The notes: generated by a model from the sequence alone, not told the origin. DNA of 64,000 nt from Membranipora membranacea (GCA_914767715.1 OU612075.1:12896001-12960000); one strand, 5' to 3'. Counted from the first letter of the stretch, positions 1 through 14,200 are shown. Numbers and translations are program-made.

Positions 1-3000
1 TCATTATATCGAGTGTTGACGAGGTGTAAAAACAATCAAAAAAACACCAGACAATACCAAATAAAAATAGACTCAAATTCCGAGGCTGGAGAGTGTCAAT
101 GGGCTGGTAAGGTGTTGTCAAAGGTAAGGTGTTGTGTTGATAGAGACGTGAGACTATCTATTAGAAAGTGATGAGATCGCGTGTCAGTCTCACATAGATG
201 AGATGATGACTGGGCTGATTGAGCAATGCCAGTTTTTAGGTCTATAATTTTAAATTTGGTTGCGCCAGTGGGACTTGAGATTTGGACTGTCTTGTACTCA
301 GAAGCTAATTTGGTGTTCCGTCAGGTTATTTATCTTGGATAGATGCCATCATATTAACCATTCCCATCAATCATTTGCCTGGAATTACCCAGTATGTGAG
401 AGTTTTTTAGCTGGAAATAGCGTTATGACCAAATATACTAAATTAATGTGACCATTCTCCCTGATGTGACTCATAAATAAAATCCCAGAACAACATGGAA
501 GCTGCGAAATAAATTATGACATAAAACACTAGTGTAATGTTTTCCTGTACTTCAAATAGGAAAGCAAATAGTCAGAACTGGATATGCTCCCAGTCCTCAG
601 CCTCATACCCTCCCTGTCATCATTTAAGCCACTGGTGCATTACGCAAATAAAATACCTCGTGACTGCAATCAAAAGGTAATTATTACAAAGAATAAAGGA
701 TGATACAACATTATCACCAATTACCATCAAGCAAAAGAAACATCTAAGAGGTTCCTGTCAATGCCTTGGCACATAGTTTTGGCTACATTTCACCAAGTGC
801 AAAGTTGTCCATTCCCACTTTTGAAGAGCCCTCATCATTGGTCCTCACAATGGACAATGGATAATGTGAATAAAAATATACGCAGCCTGTAATTCTGAAC
901 AGTTCAACACACTCAAGTATATAGATCAGCACACTTCATAGCAGTAATAAACACCCCAAAATGTATTTGTCCTGAATGACTGCTGCTTATATTCTGCTTT
1001 TGGTGTGTAATTGACCACCAAATACTACAACTACTATCCTGGCAGCCAATCCTCTGCAAGATTGACAGCTCCAGGACAAACAATGCCGATTAGTTTAAAA
1101 GTAAACTTTGGATCTATATTATTTTGTTGGGTCATTGGACACTATGTAAGAGCGTATATGTCAAGCGTGTGACACACATTTAACATTCAGGTTGCATAAG
1201 AAACGGTAGAAACACCAGTGACATTTAATTCTCATGTCTGTGACATCCATTTCATTAAAAATATAGATATTTGGTTTCAACCAAGAGATCTCAAAGTGAG
1301 ACAACTGTACTGGTAGTTATATTGGGTTTGTCATTTTAATTATGTGGGGATCATCACCTGAGGCAATTAGCTAAAACAAATGCAGGTTTGTTATTAATGT
1401 GCAAAATGATAATCCTGTTGTTCAGAGCTGGTATTAGTAAATATATCTGAGTGCAATGATATTAACTTCGGTCCGCCCAGAACCCGACACTATATACAGA
1501 GCCTACCTATAGAAAAGTAAACCAAGCCGGACGCAGGTATAAGTAGTTACTGAGACACAGGTAGATCAGTCTGTAGGTAATAATCTACATTAAATTACAC
1601 ATACGAACAGTGAAGAGCATTTCAGGGGGGATTTAGATTTTATAACCTGTAATGATTCAGCGTCCTTCTTGTATCTGACAGTTGAGAAGTGGCGCTGTGC
1701 TGTCACCATTACAATCCCTGTATTACTCAGTAGATTACACTTCAGGTAGAGGGTTAATATTTTGGGGGACGCAGCTGGATTTTAAGGATATACTTTAATA
1801 TAATAAGCTAATATAGAACCACTCAAGTTGTTAGTCATGCTGAGATAATTCTCACTCCCTCACATAGTGACGGGAGTGGATATTAGCGAGTCACTGGTAG
1901 CCTCTTCTCCCATCTAAGTCTATCCTGTGTATTTATGGATAATAATTCGTTTAGTAGAGGTCTATAATTTAGTTAGAGCAGCTAAAAGTGTGGCCCATTT
2001 TCTAATTTTGGGCGATGAACTTATTTGGCAGCAGACATGTTTAGCTAGCAGGCTCAGACATCGAACATTGATTGGGAAAACGTGCAGAAAAGCCGGCACA
2101 CAAAAACATCCCAGTTGTTGAACATTTTGCGTCATAATATAGTTCAATCGTATCGAATAAAAAAATCTGTAGCGGAACATGCTTTTGAAATGGAGTTTTA
2201 GTTTACTAGAGCTCGGATAATACAAGTGACATTCGACTCTGCCCATTACATTGATCTGTGTCAGCGGCGCGTTGTGCAGAGAAGAAAGTAGACTGTATTA
2301 TTTTATCTGACGCTGTCAATTCATAGTTTGTTCAAGATGAAGAGCTGTTGAGATAGAACTGAATATCAACACGATCATAGTGTCGCAGATTGAGATAAAT
2401 ACGAGAGAGTGATTTGAAATTTCTTTCACAAACTAAGTGAATGCTGCGGGGTGCTGCGGCCTCCGCAGGTTTGAGCCAAGGCGACCTGAGGAAGTCGGGC
2501 TAAACACTTGAAAATTGAGATGTCTGCAAATATTGGTTTTCACTTTTGCTTATCAGTATATTGTGCTGTTGATAGTAGACTATTAATTTCCACAGGCCAA
2601 TAAAATATACACAAACAATTCAATAAATTTTTCCATGTCACTCTGGGCTGAGAGTGACAAAACAAGTGAGAGAAATTGATAACTCAAACACAACACTTCA
2701 CCTTACATACATTAAGAACCCATAAAATTATGGACTACTTAGAGTAGAAAAAGTGTTTGTAATTAGCAGCGCAGTGCGCTCGAGTTATAGATCTTTTCTT
2801 CTTAATCAATTTATAGTGTTTTGCGGCATTCAAATCACGTGTAAACTGGCTTTCTCCCTTTTTGTTTGGCACTTTGTACGAGTGGCCGTAAATAGCTCTT
2901 CACTGATATGGTGATCCTATTAAGTAAACTTAAACCATCTCCTACCAAATTTATTTGAATGAGCTGTATGTAGCTAGGGGATTAGCAGGCTGAATATTAC

Positions 3001-4578
3001 CCTAATTATACCGCACCACTAGATTGAGAATTATGAGAAGTGACGCTTTTATTGCCTGGGGACAAGACCATATTCATTTCAGTTATAAAACTGGGGATTT
3101 ATTCGCTGGTGTACACGGCACCTGCGGAGTCATCAACTCATAATCTACTATCCTCTTGCAAAGCAGTTGTAACAGTGTAACGCAACCGTTGCCCAAACCC
3201 ATCATGGGCTGAAAACATAATCTGCTTTCCATAGTATCCCATGCTCGATGCACCCTCTGGCTAGAAAGATATCCAGTTAACAGATTGTTATTTCTAACTG
3301 TAATAAAGCAAGTATTAAATTTGACTTTTTGATACTGAGACTTTTCGACAATAGGATATAGACCCTCATGAGGCGTCACCTCGCATGCATGACTTAACTT
3401 TCTTAAGAAATGTACTGTTAGTTTTTAAGTTTATTCCGCAGATTTTAATTGCGTCAGCTGTGAACGGGATGCTCTTTCATGCTACAGGAAATTGACTAGT
3501 CTCAGCAAAACACACAAAATTCAAAAACCAAGATTGACCACAGATGGGAGGGATAATTGATGAAAATTTAAGCATGGTCACAGCCAATTTGTAAGAATCA
3601 AATGGAACATCTGTTTGTGAGTGTGACGGTAGCTTGGATAATTTGATAGGACAATAGGTGTGATATGTTATATTCAATAACTTTCATTGTCAGTCTTTCA
3701 TGGGTCCTCGTTAGGTATTGTTTCTTTTTGTGAGTAGAGTTGTTTGAAGTGCACTAACTGGATTGCCATTAGTGTTTTCAGATACTTAATTGCACAAGAA
3801 AACAATAACTTTGCCTCAATGACGGGCTACAGATATAAGGATTCCTCATACTTTGTTAGGCCTCTGCGATATTTCGTTCAATTGATTGACATCAGGTTCT
3901 AATAAATGTTTAGAATCGTGTTTTAACCACCCAGTTTAAGACATATATTTGCCAAATCAGCATGACTGAAAGTGGTCTGTGCTGATATAATAGACATTGT
4001 TAGTACTGATTAACCTCTAAACACAAATAAATATGAGTGGATAAACATTACATTGGTGTAAGGGGCAGGCAGCGAGTGACGTAATGACTGGGGTTTGGAG
4101 GCTCTAACTTTACTGAGGAGAGCTTGACTCCGACATGTGTATCTCTATACTTTACACAGTTTAATTTGATTGCTTCGGAATTTTGTATATTAGCCACGTA
4201 TCATTAATATTAATTGGTTCGTTTAGCATCGGCTTTGATCTAGATCCTAAAATTATGCTCATTTTGATGAAAAATTCAAGTGCTACTACACTTGGTCATA
4301 GTAAAATCAATCATGCTTGAAAAGCACTTTGTCATTGGATAGGTTAATTATCATATATTTTGATCCGCCCCTCTTCCAGGCAACACATGGATTCAGAGTC
4401 CACACTGTGTACACATTGCCTTTCATTTCAATAAAGGCTGTCGGAGGGTAACAGTTCTCTTTGCCAGGATAATCCTACCTCATTTCGACTGGATAATCAT
4501 CGAAAGCACAAAGGAGCAAAAGCAATTCACTTTATAATATTGAAACATTAAACACCTTTAAATACTTTCATTTGCAGT
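1..4578. other. Non-coding upstream region, no supported gene
   Basis: No reading frame here combines length, splice signals and recognisable protein features. The open frames that exist are short, low-complexity in composition and lack plausible acceptor or donor contexts. The right part probably holds the promoter and a 5' untranslated exon of the LRR gene, because a good acceptor (pyrimidine-rich tract then TTTGCAG) lies at about 4570-4578, upstream of the first coding ATG. I see no rRNA, tRNA or clear repeat family. Confidence 0.5.
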
Positions 4579-5025
4579 ATCAAAGAATTGGCGAGGATCA
4601 AGTCAAGCACTTGGAATTGTGACACATATTGAATAAGGCATACACCTAGAACGTTCTCCTCGATAGGCACAGCGGCGGACACCAGCTACTGTCAAAGGCG
4701 AGACAAACCAACATCAAGTGGAGCTATCACCAATTACCGACGTACACTTGACTTAACCTTGTTGAACTGAGAAGTGACTGTCAGAGATACACAAATGACA
4801 CTTGGACAGCCAGTGTAACACTGTCTCCATCATCATACTTATCATCGCTGTAATATTACCAGCATAACAAGCCAAACGATATAACATCATTATAGAGAAT
4901 TAGTCCTCCTCTGGTTATTACGGAGAGGTCTCTTACATGGGCTTAATCAGATAGATATCACAACAAGCCACGGACACAGCATATACAGAGCAACATCTCA
5001 AGCAGCCAGATCTCAAACTCTTGCC

Positions 5026-8000
5026 ATGGATTTATACACATTGCTCATCAGCTTAGCTCTAATCAGCGCCACCTTGCCAGGATTGACGTTGGCTGAGCCG
5101 TGCTCCACAGAGCCAGGTAGGTTATCAACAGCCATATTAAATTATCAGTCTTTGAACTGTTGAATTTTTTTTAATGAGCGTTTAGGATGATAAATAAAAT
5201 GAGGACTTGTACATCAATAAATCCGCAGTTCCCTCATGCTCATCAGGGTTTCACGTCGCTGACATCGAATAAATAAGGGCTTTTTGTAAAACTGCACAGC
5301 ACAGTTATTCTTCACATTTTGATCCGCAGGCTGACAAATCTGTAGAGGTGTTGGGTTTGGCAGCATACATTATGTCAGCTAAGAATAGGCAGTTCTTTTT
5401 TACACATTTGACATTCTTATGCAGGTGTCACAATTTATCATCCATAATTCATTGCTTTGTTCTGTTTTGGTATTCTGACAAATGAGAATAATATGGCTGG
5501 AGTAGGCATGCACAGCACTGCTAGAACCTCCCATCCATGATATTCCATGTAAATTAGTAAGCAAATTTAGCCATTATGTCTCAACTGACAGGTTCCGCAT
5601 TTAAAATTAATAGCTATATTTAAATAAACTCATAAATTACTTTACTTGACTGCATATATAGAGAAAACTACTGTTATTTAACTTTCATTAAGGTGTAGCA
5701 GTTACTCCTTGCTTTCATCCACCCTCATCATTTTAAAATGAAATTTGGGAGATCTTGAAGTCATCATAGAAGAACAGCCAACACTCCTTCAGATTTGAGT
5801 TGATTCTCAATAAATATTCATGAAAATTATTTCTCAATTAGAAGAAGTGCTTCAAACTTCTCTGTCTCTGAAAGACTATCTTGAACCCCTGTTCCATCTA
5901 TGTGCAGCATTATCTACTGTGCTGCAAACTTTGATGAATGAATTTTCCCTATGAGTAATTTTTCTACTTCTGCAATGATGCTAGTCCACAAGCAATGACT
6001 CCCAACGCAATAGGACAATTGTGTTAGTTGATATGTTGCATACACACATATACTGTCTAAATGTATATGTTGTGATATCTTATGATAGACTGCGAGTGTA
6101 CACAGATTGGATCGACTAGGAGGATGGCATGTGAGTTTACTCTCTTAGATACATTCCCCTCCATACCCAGCGATATCACAGAACTGGAGATGAACAGAAA
6201 CACCTTCCAGACACTCAGCAACAACACATTCATCAACGCTCCTAATCTACAGGTTTGTGTGCTATGTCTACCAGGGTGGACTTGATGTTTTTTAAACTGA
6301 ACCAAGCAGTTTTCACCAGGCAGGCTTAAGTTTGAATTTCTAAGAGAAATCTTATCCTTACAGCATCAAAAAGAGGAGTCAACTCTTTCTCTATTTCTTC
6401 ATCCCATTTCATTTTTGTCGGCAATAGATTCAAGTTGTTTGTAATTTTTTTGATCAAGATGACTTAACGTCTCTAATTACGCATTTTTCCTCGGCCTCAA
6501 TTTAAATCTAAATCTCTAATAGCCAATGATGGTATCTTGATGTTGGCAAAACATCAAATTAACAGTCGATAATCTCACATATAAAATCCTGGCTCACACA
6601 TTGTGTGGCACAAGAAGTGATCAGAGTTTCCTGTTATCAGTGATGAGATCGCTCAATTATTGACACTGTACGACAATCATAAGTAATCGTATTAATGCCT
6701 TCTATCAAAGAGAGTGGCCAAGCGTGGTAAAAACATGAGACACCCGGGAGAACATGACAAGAAGGGGCATGTGGCGTGAAATTAAAACCTCTCATTAATA
6801 CCCTGAGATCATCTACAATAATACCACTAAGTGTCACAGGTCACCATACCAATTAAGTCAGCCGGCTACCTTACCAACAATGCAGTCAGCGCAAAGCTAA
6901 TCAGTCAACGGAAGATAATAACCTAACAGACAGCCAGGTCTCACGAGAGTTGACAGCACATGCCCATTACTTAAAACCAGACAGTTTACTGAGATTGTGT
7001 ATTTGTACAAGATATTTTTCAAGGGAATATTTGTAATTTTTCTGACATTGTACATTTTCTATTTCAGAAACTGGTTCTAGATTTCTGTGACATTGAGCAG
7101 ATTGAGCCTGGTGCTTTCAGCCAACTCAGCAGTCTGGTAGAACTAGATCTGAGAAATAACAAGATCTCCAGTCTTCCTGACAACATCTTCTCTGATCTGT
7201 CCAGGTATGTTTATATAAAGACGTATTCGGTCAGCCGTGAGAAATGGTAACCATGCTGTTGTATGGACCTGTGACTCAGTAGTGCCGTCAGCTATATTTA
7301 TTTTTAGAAGTTTAACCAAAAATCATAGCTTTTAATAAACATCTGGTTTTTAGCAGCACCATCTATACTCATCAGATAAGAAACACTTAAATGGATGACC
7401 GATAACAACATAATATTTTTTACAGCTTAGAGAAGTTGACGCTATCTCAGAATTTGATCAATGAGCTGAGCAGTAAAAACTTTGACGGTCTGCAGAATCT
7501 GAAGGAGCTCTACATCTCATCTAACAAGATCTCAAGTCTTCCTGAGGACGTATTACATCCCCTCATCTCACTCACAACACTGGTGTAAGTATACCTCGGT
7601 TAAGGTCTCTCTCTCTGTCCTGTATCTGTATCATCTTTGGGATTGTATGGATTAACCACTCTAACCAGCAGAGCAGCTCACAACATCTTGACGTTGGTCA
7701 ATAAACATACGCTACAACCTTGTCTCTACTCTCTTAGTAAAACACAGTTTGGTGGAATATATATGATAATGGTATATGTTGCCCTTCCAGTAGTCACATT
7801 CAACATGTATGAATCTCTTCTATTACAGGCTAGACAGAAACGGAATAACCATGCTTCCAGTAGGATTATTTAATCAGAGCACAATGCTCACAACACTGTC
7901 ACTATTCAAAAACAAATTAGAGGACATAAATCCAGACCTTCTTAGTAAGTGAACATTCTGAATATACCAGCTGCTGAAGCAACAACAAACTGAAATCTAA

Positions 8001-10622
8001 CAAAAATCACAAGCTTTCATGATCATATCTTGACAAAAACCTGTCAAACACCGCTGTATCAAACAGTTTTAGCAATGCTTCTTATAACAAAACGGAGGAC
8101 GATTCTGGTTTGCGGATTTGTTCTAAGACCGTGGCATAGTATGCTTGAGTCAGCGTCTCAGAAGCTTATTCATACCATGTGACCAATTAGGTGATTCGAC
8201 AATGATTCCAGCTGACTACAACATAACATACAACAACAAACCATTTGTGTGATTGAATCAATCATAAAACCTGCCTAGACTAATCTTTTTCAAATCCCAG
8301 CTTACCTGTGTTGTCGTACGTAGAAACAATGTGAAAGTTGAATGTCCCTAACAGGCAAGTTTGGGAATTTCAAGCGTCAAATAAGCCCTTCCACAGCCTC
8401 TGGCTTGATTTTCGAGAAGAGAACTAAGATCAAGTCACATACCAGACATAACAAAACCTCTTTTTCCCTTTCAACAGACAACACTCTGAGCATTGAGGAT
8501 GTAAATCTGGAACAGAATCAGCTGACTGTGATGAGTGGTGAGACTTTCTCTGGTCTCTACAGACTCAGTAAACTAAACCTCAAGAATAACAGATTCATCT
8601 GTGACTGTATGATGGCTGACTTCAGAATCTGGATTACACAGGTGAGCAAATAATGATTATCTAAGGAGTTATTTCCTACCAATACAAGAGAAGACAACTT
8701 TACTTTTATACAAATATAAAACATAATTCCCTTTGCTGCAGGCGATTACTATTGGCATTTGGTAATGATATCTCTTCAAAAGGTGATACTAGATTGATCT
8801 CGGCAAGCTATTTTAAATTGTAACAGTTGCGCTGTTGTCCATCAGTGGACTTCAAGTCAATGGTATACCCTTTACAAACTTAAGACAATAATATTTGTGA
8901 TTTACAGACAACCTTACAGTGGAGCGCAGAGCAGAGTGGTATATGTGATTCCCCTATTCAGTTAAGAGATACATTCCTACTGAATGTGCAACCAACAGAT
9001 CTCATCTGTACTACAACCACCACTACCACAACAACAACCACCACCACGACAACCACCACCCCTTCAACCACCCCCGAACAGATCCCTGACAGTGGCTCAA
9101 AGGTAAGTCATCTCAATTTAAATACTCATAGTCTTTCCAGATTTTGAACTCTATAATGGATTGGGCTTGAATTCGAACTTCTTCTAACAGTCCTTGGTTA
9201 GAGTTGCGTGCTTACTAAGGCACCCCTTAATTATCATCGTCATTGATCAGGGATGCATTTGAGCAATTACAAGTTGAACATTATGATGTAATGAACAATT
9301 TTGATGATAGAGTACAATGAGAACACTCGGGGCCATCTATTTGACCTTGCCATTGATAGTGAAATATGCCGACTCATCAACTGAAATCGTATATTCTCTA
9401 GGTTCCTATTACGGAGGAGGAAGATATGACTAAGTATATAATACTAGGAGGATGTCTTGGAGGCGTGGTACTCATCATAGCTATCATTGTGATAGCCTGC
9501 TGCTGCTGTGACTGTAGGCGTAAACAGAACAAGCCCAGACAAGTCAAATATATCCTCAAACCTCATCTCTATAATGAGCCGCCTAAATCGGCTAACGCAC
9601 AGATACAGGTTTGTTCAGCCGATCAACAACTAAAAGATCACTAGCTTTAGAAGCCATCTTTATACATTAAATTTTGTCCTCTTGCAGGTAGAATGTTTCC
9701 ATTTCCATCCTGGTGTGATACTAAATGCACATAGTGACTATAATGTTTGTTTTTGCAGAGTGGTTTCACCAACCACAACATGGATATGGAGTCTGGCCCT
9801 CAAGGAAATGGTGTTGTATTCAAAGACCCTTATGAGTTTGAGGGTAACTATCGGCCAAATATCATGCCTACTGAGACAGACCTAGACGAGGATTTGAGAA
9901 TAGCATATGATAACTCTGTGTACAATGGACATGACTCGCTTAAACTCACTAACAGGAACACTCCATATCTAGGTAAGGGTTCAAGCTCCAAATGTCAGTT
10001 TAATACAAATGTAAACCATATTGCTATGTGGATTCTTTTTACCATTCACTTAGAACACGAAACTAAAAACTTATTTCTATTTTTTCTTCGGTTTTCATTT
10101 CATTGTTTCCCTGATATATTTGTAGGCGATGATAGTTTGCAGTTTTACAACAGCCTGAACAAGTCAATCGGACAGGTGTCACAAAGAGCTACCCCTCTTA
10201 GTATGATGCATAGAGCTACACCGATAACAACACAGACACACAGAGCCACCCCTGTCAGGTCACAACCCTCACCATACGAGCCTCCTACTCCCTGGAGAGA
10301 CTACAGCAGTCCATACACCACTCAACCGTATGATACGACCGGGGGAGCATTCCCTGCTGATGGCTTCGCACATACAGATCTTGCCAATGGCTATCCCGGT
10401 TTTGTGAACGAGAACTGTTTACCTGACATAGACTGTAATGGCAAATACTCAACAGGTAGTGCGGACTCTGGGGTTCACTCCAACTCACCCGGCCCACGGG
10501 CCAGAACCCCAACTGACTTCTCAGATCATCAGATCTCACCAAACGATGAACTGAGAAAAGATTTCAGAGCCAGCCAAACTTCTCTTCAGAAGAAAACTGT
10601 CAAAAACGAGACCTATGTATAA
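5026..10622 (+). CDS. Leucine-rich-repeat single-pass membrane protein
   Basis: Ten coding exons give about 647 residues: 5026-5116, 6089-6252, 7068-7204, 7426-7584, 7829-7944, 8478-8641, 8908-9102, 9402-9608, 9759-9972, 10126-10622. All introns are GT-AG and all phases match. In order: a signal peptide ending near LTLA; a cysteine-rich LRR N-cap (CEC then RRMAC); five or six leucine-rich repeats, roughly one per exon, with SSLPDNIF-type motifs; an LRR C-cap (FICDCMMADF with WSAEQSGICDS); a threonine-run stalk; one membrane helix near residues 354-378 followed by CCCCDCRRK, possibly palmitoylated; and a cytosolic tail of about 270 residues with three RATP motifs. The last residues, ETYV, fit a class I PDZ-binding motif. 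The overall plan is that of neuronal or epithelial LRR adhesion proteins, but I cannot name an orthologue. Structure is seen directly; an adhesion or receptor role is inferred. Confidence 0.85.
9165..9236 (-). repeat. tRNA-like relic, probably SINE fragment
   Basis: Read on the minus strand this stretch has an A-box-like segment (GCCTTAGTAAGCACGC) followed by a B-box-like segment (AGTTCGAATTC) at tRNA-like spacing. No matching acceptor stem is visible, so it is not a working tRNA gene. It lies in the intron between the threonine-stalk exon and the membrane exon of the LRR gene. It differs from the other two tRNA-derived repeats in this window. Confidence 0.35.
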
Positions 10623-11190
10623 AAAAAACAGTCTCAATCAAATCATTTTATGTGAATTAGAACCAATGGCGCTCAGAACAATCACAATTCTCAATTTTTT
10701 AACATGTCTAGTACATTTTCTCAACTCTAAATAATAACGGACAAAATATTTTTTATTTATGTTATGTCACTATATTGTATATCCACTATTTTTATTTAAT
10801 CATGGAATTATTGAGCACTATGTGTTTTTTCCCACCAATGGATTGTGATTTGTACAGTTCACAGTTTACTTGACAAGCTTACTAGCAGCTGTAAAATCTA
10901 CATATTATCTATAATATCATGATATACATTCTGTATTAACAACTCAACTCACAAATACCAATTTTGGTGCTTCCAAAGAACCAGCTTTTGTTGTACAGAG
11001 AATCCCAATTCTATACATCACCATGACATTTTCTGATTTCATAATTTTTTTTGTTTTCATCACCTAGTTTTGTTTTCCTGTTTCGTTTTGTAAAATCAAT
11101 CTACATGTGTACATTTTTTGCCTGCGCTTAGCTTTTAAAGATCTTTCATTTCACCGTTACTATTTATTTCAATCATGCATGTATCTTTGT

Positions 11191-11196
11191 AATAAA
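11191..11196 (+). terminator. Poly(A) signal of the LRR gene
   Basis: AATAAA about 570 bases after the LRR stop codon, preceded by an AT-rich 3' untranslated region without other genes. The convergent gene has its own signal 21 bases further on, on the other strand. Confidence 0.6.
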
Positions 11197-11216
11197 AAGT
11201 ATTTGAAATATAAAAG

Positions 11217-11222
11217 TTTATT
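11217..11222 (-). terminator. Poly(A) signal of the receptor-like gene
   Basis: AATAAA on the minus strand, overlapping by one base the TGA stop proposed for the receptor-like gene (11222-11224). Cleavage 10-30 bases downstream would fall at about 11187-11207, on top of the LRR gene's own signal. Confidence 0.45.
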
Positions 11223-14200
11223 CATTCATAGTTGGCGGTTGCATTGAAAATATCGTGCGAACCATTGTCACCCGAGTGCTGACCTAGATAATAAGCTACA
11301 GTTAGGTATCATTGGATTTGCAATAAATAGGTAATAGACAAGTGATATAAGAGCCACTCACCGATTACAAACATCTCCGCAAATCTTAGGACAGCTAGTG
11401 ATGTCATCCTGGCTATAGAGCTATTCAGTAAACTTATAGACTCTCTTACACTCAAAACATCCTGAATAAAAACATACGAATGAGTTAAAAACAGATTGTG
11501 AGCGTAAAGGAGGAGTTACGCTCTCATTGATATAAGTGAGGTAACCCCTAAATGCATTGACATTCACTAGCAAAATCACAGAGAGTATCTAGCTTCGATT
11601 TTGGCTGAATCGTTATTAACCCTAGTATACAGCTCTTTCCCAAATTAACTACCAAACTCCAGACTAGATGCAAGTATGTGACTTCAAAAATCTATTTGAT
11701 ATAAATATCGAGCATTTTATCTAGGAGTTTAAATAATGGTTTGTTCTGACATTTTATAGAACCGTAAGTTTCTACTACCTTCATAGAATTCTTGAGATTA
11801 GTAGACCGTTCTTTAAGCCTTGTACCGATAGTCTGTATGTAATATCTCAGCATCTCACACTGAATACCATAGTTCAGGACCACAGCTAGATTTATCATAT
11901 TAGCTGCAGCTACACCGAGCAGATCTATCGCGAATAAGCTCCACAGCCAGATCAATATCACAGATGATCTGAAATTGTTAGAGTGCCCATTTGAAATGAT
12001 ATTTTGGAGCTCTTGTCGTTAAGCCGTGCATGCATTAAAACAGAAGGCGGTTGATGCTTGTGTGAAATTACGTATCATCTGGGAGAAAATGTAAACATCT
12101 TAAAATATTAACAGCAAAATTAGTCAATAGTGAACCTGATGAAATATAAGATAACAACTAATATAAGATATGAGTATATGAAATATCCATTACGTAGAGA
12201 CACATGTGTAGGGAGATATAAGTCAGTGTACTTACTCTTGAGCGGAGTAGATAACAGATAACATATTTTCTCTCTGCATACCAAATGTGTAAACAAACAA
12301 TCCCTGTAGTGCTATAGTTAGTAATACCCATAGCGAGCCGAGCAGAAAGAACCACCTGAGTCTTCCAATAAGCTTATTCTGTGAGATGGATCTGGTCTGC
12401 ATATTAGCTGTTTGTAGAAATACCTGAAGAATGGTGAAAGTTATATTAGGAGAATCAACTTTAGCAAGTTTAGTAGAATGAAGATGAACTGACTTGGCTT
12501 AGTACAACAAAGCTGTGCAAGAATTGTCTCACAGCTCAGGCTTACTGACATATATCCTCATTATCTGAAACTTGATCTTTGATTAGCATCAATGGTCAGA
12601 CCTAGTGCTGATTAAACAGCTTACAAAGTGATGCAATAAACTCTCGATTATCTGTTTTAATTTTAATGGCCAATACAAGAGTTATCTCCAAACAGCAAAT
12701 AGCCAGTACTCACCTTCTCCATGAGAGCGTAGAGCTGCTCATTCTCCTTCAGTCTGAAGTACCACAGCCCGAGTAAATACGCTGCCAGGTGGAGCAGGTC
12801 TGGTATTATATATGTAGTGGCTATGTGTCCACACTGCTCTGTTCTATTCACTGTGAGCAGATCATCATCACCCTCAGGGAAGAGTATCGGGCCAGGAGGG
12901 ATTATCTCTATCGCCGTCTGAGTAATTAACACAGAATAGAGACGTAATGTATAAAACTCATAAACAGGAAAATTAATTTTAAAGAAAGTTTTGCATTTCA
13001 ATTTGTTGGAATGGTTGACCAGTAGTAAAGTGTTGAAGAAGTTGAATTTCTGTAACTCACCCCATTGATTAGATATATTTTTATAGGCTCTTCTGTTGTA
13101 TTTGGATTCATCGTGGTGATATTGAAGATTCTTTGCGTTGACGGTGATCTAGTGGTGGTAGTCAAAGATGACTGAAATAAAAGTAACAAATCTGTTTCAC
13201 AACACAGCGCAAATCTGGCAGAGCAGAAAATTTACTGCAGGGCTCTGTTTCAGCATCATTACTTACAGTATATAAGGGATTGTGTGATTATGACTACATT
13301 GATCAGTAAAGTAAAGGCAACTAGCTTAAAAAATAATTAAGCAAAAAGAATTATGAGCCCAATGCAAAACAAGATCGGCATCAGGCCTACATATTAGGAA
13401 TTATCAATTTTGGGTTTTTTAGCCTGACGCAAGATCTTTTTTTTTAAATATGACATAACACAAGGCACACAGGTAATATTAGCTACCTTAGTATCTGTTT
13501 TGAGATCTAGTTTCCACTGGCAGGCCATGATATCATATACATAAGTATACATCACCAGTAACAGTATAAGTAGTACATATAGTGAGTTTATGATTCTCCG
13601 TCCATAACCAAGGCCAGATGAATCTTTACCGAAAGGCTTCCATCCTATCTGTATATAATAAATTATAAGGGCTGCTAACAAAAATCCACAAGCTGACAGG
13701 GAATTACCACAACTAAATTAATTCCTTCACCACAATGGGACCACATGGCAGTCAAAGACCAACATTTGAATTAACAAGCTCAGAATTAATGAATTCAACT
13801 AGTCTAGTCTGGCCTAGTCTAGTCTGGCCTAGTCTAGGGGCCAGACTTGGTAGTTATGTTCCACCTAGGTCTCAAGTTCACGCCCCTAAACTAGTTTGAC
13901 AAAAAATGGTTGACTAAAATCAGGGCCGGTTTTATCACACACTAAACCTGGGCGGCGGCTGGCAAACCCCAGTAGCCCATGGACTGCAGTGAGATTAGAA
14001 CGCAGAACCTTCTGACACTTGTGCTCTGAAGGACAGGTGTTCTAGGCCACTGAGCCACTTCCTACTCCACCTCACCATGTGCAGTGAGCACCCAGAGTAC
14101 ATATAACAAGACAGTATGTTGCTGACTTTATAAATCACATGCCAGATATTTTTAAATGGTCTCGGGAAGTTTTTTGAGCCAAATATCTCAGAACATAAAA

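Noticed and set aside
3083-3379. 98-codon minus-strand frame
   Set aside because: No ATG context, splice sites, domain or repeat features; consistent with a chance frame in non-coding DNA.
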